DNA from: an uncultured Granulicatella sp.
GTDB lineage: Bacteria > Bacillota > Bacilli > Lactobacillales > Aerococcaceae
NCBI GenBank assembly: GCA_900551535.1
Contig: URWJ01000063.1
Location: 1-7,912, forward strand
Length of the DNA: 7,912 bases
Reading direction: 5' to 3'
In this document: one piece after another, positions 5,223-7,912 of the stretch
Position numbering within the stretch: position 1 is the stretch's first letter
How the letters are laid out: every line of letters starts with the position of its first letter
The notes under the pieces: model-generated
Database searches by the model: none
What the model was told of the DNA's origin: nothing
Seen by the model: only the letters and a program-made list of their open reading frames with translations
Translations under genes and position numbers: made by a program

Positions 5223-6047
5223 ATGATTACAGTAGAAAAAATTACAAAGCGTTTTGGAAACAAGACAGCATTAAACCAAATTCAATTTAACGTCGATAAA
5301 GGAGAAATCTTCGGATTCTTAGGACCGAGTGGAGCAGGGAAAACAACCCTCATCAATATCTTAACCGGCCAGTTGAAAGCCGACGAAGGAACGACACAGC
5401 TCCTCGGGAAAGACACAAAGGACCTTACTCCTGAAGACTTAGCACGTATCGGACTAGTTGGAGATTCAAGTGGTTACTACGAAAAATTAAGTCTCGAGAA
5501 GAACTTAATCGTCTACGCGAAGATTTACGGATTACCAAACAGCCGCGTCGATGAAGTGCTGGAACAAGTCGGACTACTAGAAAGTAAGAAGACAATCGCG
5601 GAAAAACTTTCAACAGGGATGCGTCAACGAATGTTTCTAGCAAGAGCACTGCTAAACAGACCAGAGTTACTCTTCCTAGATGAACCAACGAGTGGGCTAG
5701 ACCCAATGACTTCTAAGAAGATTCACCGTCTGTTGGAAGAACTAAAAGCAGCGGGCACAACGATTTTCCTAACGACACACGACATGGTCGAAGCCACAGA
5801 GTTGTGTGATCGCATTTCCCTACTAAACCAAGGGGACCTAGTGGAAATCGGCACCCCACGAGATATTATTCAAAAATACAACAAAGAAAAACGAGTGAAA
5901 GTGACCTTCATCGACCACAGCGAACAAGTGATGGCCTTTGAAGACTTAAAAGACCAAGACATGACACAAGTGGAACTCATTCACTCAATGGAACCAACGT
6001 TAGAAGACATCTTTATTCAATTGACAGGAGAGAAATTAAATGATTAA
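5223..6047 (+). CDS. ABC transporter ATP-binding protein (274 aa)
   Basis: This is the nucleotide-binding subunit of an ABC-2 type exporter, at the inner face of the membrane. Walker A GPSGAGKT is at residues 34-41, the signature LSTGM at 129-133 in place of LSGGQ, Walker B LLFLDEP at 149-155 with the catalytic Glu at 154, the D-loop SGLD at 157-160, and the H-loop His at 186. The Q-loop glutamine is replaced: the segment reads GLVGDSSG with Asp at 81. The C-terminal tail ends in PTLEDIFIQLTG, common in CcmA/NatA-like exporter ATPases. I place the start at the ATG at 5223, because GGAGG at 5213-5217 is five bases ahead; the in-frame ATG at 5211 overlaps that site. The gene overlaps the next by eight bases. 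The substrate is unknown; peptides, antibiotics or lipids are possible. Confidence 0.93.
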   Translation: MITVEKITKRFGNKTALNQIQFNVDKGEIFGFLGPSGAGKTTLINILTGQLKADEGTTQLLGKDTKDLTPEDLARIGLVGDSSGYYEKLSLEKNLIVYAKIYGLPNSRVDEVLEQVGLLESKKTIAEKLSTGMRQRMFLARALLNRPELLFLDEPTSGLDPMTSKKIHRLLEELKAAGTTIFLTTHDMVEATELCDRISLLNQGDLVEIGTPRDIIQKYNKEKRVKVTFIDHSEQVMAFEDLKDQDMTQVELIHSMEPTLEDIFIQLTGEKLND

Positions 6048-6741
6048 AAGAATTAGCGCCTTAATTTGGCTACGTACACAAATGATTTTAAGCAATGGAG
6101 CAATGCTGTTCCAAATTATTTTCCCATATGCGTTACTCGTCCTTTATGACAGATTTTTAAACCCAGATCATGACCCAAGTAAATCTCTTCAAATTTTGTT
6201 TATTATGTTACCGCTCGCGTTTAGTATATCGATGGGAACCATGATTACAATTATGTTGGCGGAAGAAAAAGAGAAAAAGAATTTGAAAACTTTATTCCTT
6301 AGTGGAATTCACTCAGCGGAGTATTTAATCTCTATTTTATTCTATCCAGTTCTCCTTGGCTGCATTACGATTGTGAGCTTCCCGCTTATTTTAAATGTGA
6401 ACCTTTCAAATCACTTAGTGGAATATGGAGTAGTGATGACAAGCGTTGCTATCTGTGTTATCTTAGTGAATTTATTGGTGGGGGCTGTAACTGATACTCA
6501 AGCAAAAGCGCAAGTGAATGGAGTCATTCCGATGATGGCTGTTGCATTTCTACCGATGTTCTCTCAATTTAATGAGTCTATTTCAAAAGTGGCTCATTAC
6601 ACATTCATGGGGAACTTCATCGATTTCTTCTTAGACAAAGAATTCACGTTGAATTTCCAAAGCATGCTCGTTCCAATCGCGTGGATAGCGGTGCTCATCG
6701 TGTTAAACTTCTTCTTATTAAAACCAAAAGCCCAAAATTAA
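6040..6741 (+). CDS. ABC-2 type transporter permease (233 aa)
   Basis: This is the membrane subunit that pairs with the ATPase just upstream, and the two overlap by eight bases, so they are probably translated together. About six hydrophobic spans can be placed at residues 20-38, 50-73, 93-119, 129-151, 161-176 and 207-227. The charged segment EEKEKK (75-80) before LKTLFLSG is the usual cytoplasmic coupling region of ABC-2 permeases. The ribosome site AGGAGA (6026-6031) lies inside the ATPase gene. At 233 residues it is a compact member of the family, with no large extracellular loop of the MacB or BceB type. The substrate cannot be told from sequence. Confidence 0.88.
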   Translation: MIKRISALIWLRTQMILSNGAMLFQIIFPYALLVLYDRFLNPDHDPSKSLQILFIMLPLAFSISMGTMITIMLAEEKEKKNLKTLFLSGIHSAEYLISILFYPVLLGCITIVSFPLILNVNLSNHLVEYGVVMTSVAICVILVNLLVGAVTDTQAKAQVNGVIPMMAVAFLPMFSQFNESISKVAHYTFMGNFIDFFLDKEFTLNFQSMLVPIAWIAVLIVLNFFLLKPKAQN

Positions 6742-6755
6742 AACAAACAACTTCA

Positions 6756-6797
6756 AAAAAGAGTAGTTTTGCTTCATAAAGCAAAGCTGCTCTTTTT
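6756..6797 (+). terminator. Strong terminator after the ABC genes
   Basis: A 19-bp stem (6756-6774 with 6779-6797, two G-U pairs) closes around CATA. It ends in TTTTT and starts with AAAAA, so it can work in both directions. It lies 14 bases after the permease stop. Confidence 0.92.
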
Positions 6798-6818
6798 GCA
6801 TTTCATGATTTTTCAGAG

Positions 6819-6894
6819 TGAATTAGCTAATTTTTCCAAAAGTTTACATGAATAGATGGTATGTTAAAAGAAACGGCACAATGAATTAGCGAAT
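6819..6894. promoter_or_regulatory. Operator-like repeats upstream of the PRD regulator gene
   Basis: The 13-mer TGAATTAGCTAAT at 6819-6831 returns as TGAATTAGCGAAT at 6882-6894 (12 of 13 identical). The first contains the perfect 12-bp palindrome AATTAGCTAATT (6821-6832). The copies start 63 bases apart, about six turns of DNA, so a protein bound to both would sit on the same face. They lie 54-129 bases upstream of the likely -10. Confidence 0.4.
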
Positions 6895-6947
6895 GAACGC
6901 CATTGAAATTGGGCCGAATCGATGTACATTTCTGATTTTTTCTATTT

Positions 6948-6953
6948 TATAAT
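6948..6953 (+). promoter_or_regulatory. -10 element of the PRD regulator gene
   Basis: A perfect TATAAT with no good -35 at 16-18 bases upstream; the region there contains the palindrome ATGTACAT (6922-6929). The start would be near 6960, so the leader is only about 14 bases, with AAGGAG at 6963-6968 close to the 5' end. The weak -35 suggests control by an activator. Confidence 0.5.
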
Positions 6954-6973
6954 GAGGATAGAAAGGAGACATA

Positions 6974-7912
6974 ATGATTGATTTAAAAGCGCTTGTCCTA
7001 TTTATGACCTTGATGGACTATCAAGAATTATCATTGTATGAACTTTCAGTAAAAGTAGGATTCTCTATAAAAGAGGTCAAAGAGGCGATTGATTATTTAC
7101 ACGCTTATTTGGAGAAGAAAAATATAGACCTTAGATGCGCAAAAGGAAAATATTTTTTAGAGAAGAATGATCAACAACTGACGGATATTGTTCAGTCGAA
7201 AGAATTGGTCTTGCCAAAGGAAACAAGATTAGCCTTGATTTATCTTTATACGTTTTGCAGGATGGAATATATTTCCAACAGTCACTACCAAGACTTCCTA
7301 AAGGTGAGCAAAAATACAACATTGTCTGATATTCAGTCGCTGAGAAAACTAATGACGAAAAACGAACTAGAACTAGGCTATAGCCGTGCTAAAGGCTATA
7401 CCTTAATCGGCGAGGAATGGAAGAAGCATCAACTGGCCTTCAAGATGGTGGGGGAACTCTTAAATTCCCCGATTGGGCTATGGGGATTGGATTATGTACT
7501 GACTAGTTGGGCGCATAATGTTCGCTATGAAGTCATTGAGCAAATTGTAAAAGATTATTATAATCATCTCCAATTAACGCCGATTGCAGACCAATTAAAA
7601 GAATGTATTTATGATGTGGTCTTTGTGCTATGTCGCTACCAAAGAAATGTAGATCCTGTCGTGTTTTCTAAGACGCTAGTTTCTCCAGCGATAGAAGTCT
7701 TATCGAAAATCTTATTAGAAACGATTCGCGATTTAGGAATTATCGACCGTTCATTTACAATCAACGACCGACAATATGTGGCGATTTTGCTTTCTAGCTG
7801 TTTTGAAGGAGAAGTCGATTCAAACTTTGAGTACTTTAATGAATTGACGGATAAAATTATCCAGAAAATGGAAGAAGTCTCACTTCTGCAGTTCCAACAG
7901 AAAAGGACTCTA
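6974..7912 (+). CDS. BglG/MtlR-type PRD transcriptional regulator, partial (at least 313 aa)
   Basis: The reading frame is open from the ATG at 6974 to the right edge, so the C-terminus is missing. Residues 1-62 form a winged helix-turn-helix. A second helix-turn-helix follows, with KNTTLSDIQSLRKLMTKNEL at about 104-123 and then YSRAKGYTLIG (127-137), a block characteristic of BglG, LicR and MtlR type regulators. From about 150 the sequence is helical and PRD-like. The His expected in active PRDs is not obvious near LKECIYDVVFVLCRYQRN (208-225), so control by PTS phosphorylation is uncertain. Such proteins activate sugar or other operons, often the one next to them. AAGGAG at 6963-6968 sets the start, five bases ahead. 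Full members have about 500-700 residues, often with EIIB and EIIA domains at the end, which cannot be checked here. Confidence 0.8.
   Translation, partial: MIDLKALVLFMTLMDYQELSLYELSVKVGFSIKEVKEAIDYLHAYLEKKNIDLRCAKGKYFLEKNDQQLTDIVQSKELVLPKETRLALIYLYTFCRMEYISNSHYQDFLKVSKNTTLSDIQSLRKLMTKNELELGYSRAKGYTLIGEEWKKHQLAFKMVGELLNSPIGLWGLDYVLTSWAHNVRYEVIEQIVKDYYNHLQLTPIADQLKECIYDVVFVLCRYQRNVDPVVFSKTLVSPAIEVLSKILLETIRDLGIIDRSFTINDRQYVAILLSSCFEGEVDSNFEYFNELTDKIIQKMEEVSLLQFQQKRTL

Noticed and set aside
1..7912. CRISPR array, prophage or insertion sequence
   Set aside because: No regular repeat-spacer pattern, transposase, integrase or phage gene is seen.

Overview
The window comes from a low-GC Gram-positive bacterium, most likely in the Lactobacillales. 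The evidence is strong AAGGAGG-type ribosome sites, SigA-like promoters, and many rho-independent terminators. The MetG is close to the Bacillus/Enterococcus form, and there is a BrnQ carrier and a BglG/MtlR-style PRD regulator. A Carnobacteriaceae genus such as Granulicatella is my guess only; nothing here proves it.

Layout from left to right. Positions 1-320 hold no convincing gene but a chain of strong hairpins, including one copy of a structured element (97-221). A promoter at about 327-335 then drives metG (376-2388), methionyl-tRNA synthetase. A terminator (2421-2461) separates it from brnQ (2478-3821), a branched-chain amino acid carrier in the same direction. The 350 bases after brnQ hold a second, inverted copy of the structured element (3838-3965), a separate perfect hairpin (3993-4017) and a shared bidirectional terminator (4138-4169). 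A GNAT-family acetyltransferase gene lies on the minus strand (4175-4729) with its own promoter. A gene-free stretch (4785-5200) is dominated by a roughly 235-base highly foldable segment. Then come two overlapping genes for an ABC exporter, the ATPase (5223-6047) and the ABC-2 type membrane subunit (6040-6741), closed by a strong terminator. A 175-base gap with operator-like repeats and a perfect TATAAT leads to a PRD-type regulator (6974 onwards) that runs off the right edge.

The proteins are ordinary accessory and housekeeping functions: translation, amino acid uptake, an exporter of unknown substrate, and sugar/PTS-type regulation. The unusual content is in the gaps. The two copies of one element, about 125 bases each, differ in sequence but keep the same hairpins, including a bulged G at the same place and at least one compensatory base-pair change. 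That pattern is expected of a functional structured RNA or of a mobile hairpin element. The third structured segment, upstream of the ABC exporter, shares a short motif series with the hairpin next to the first copy and may be a relative or an independent non-coding RNA. I do not recognise any of these as a known RNA family.
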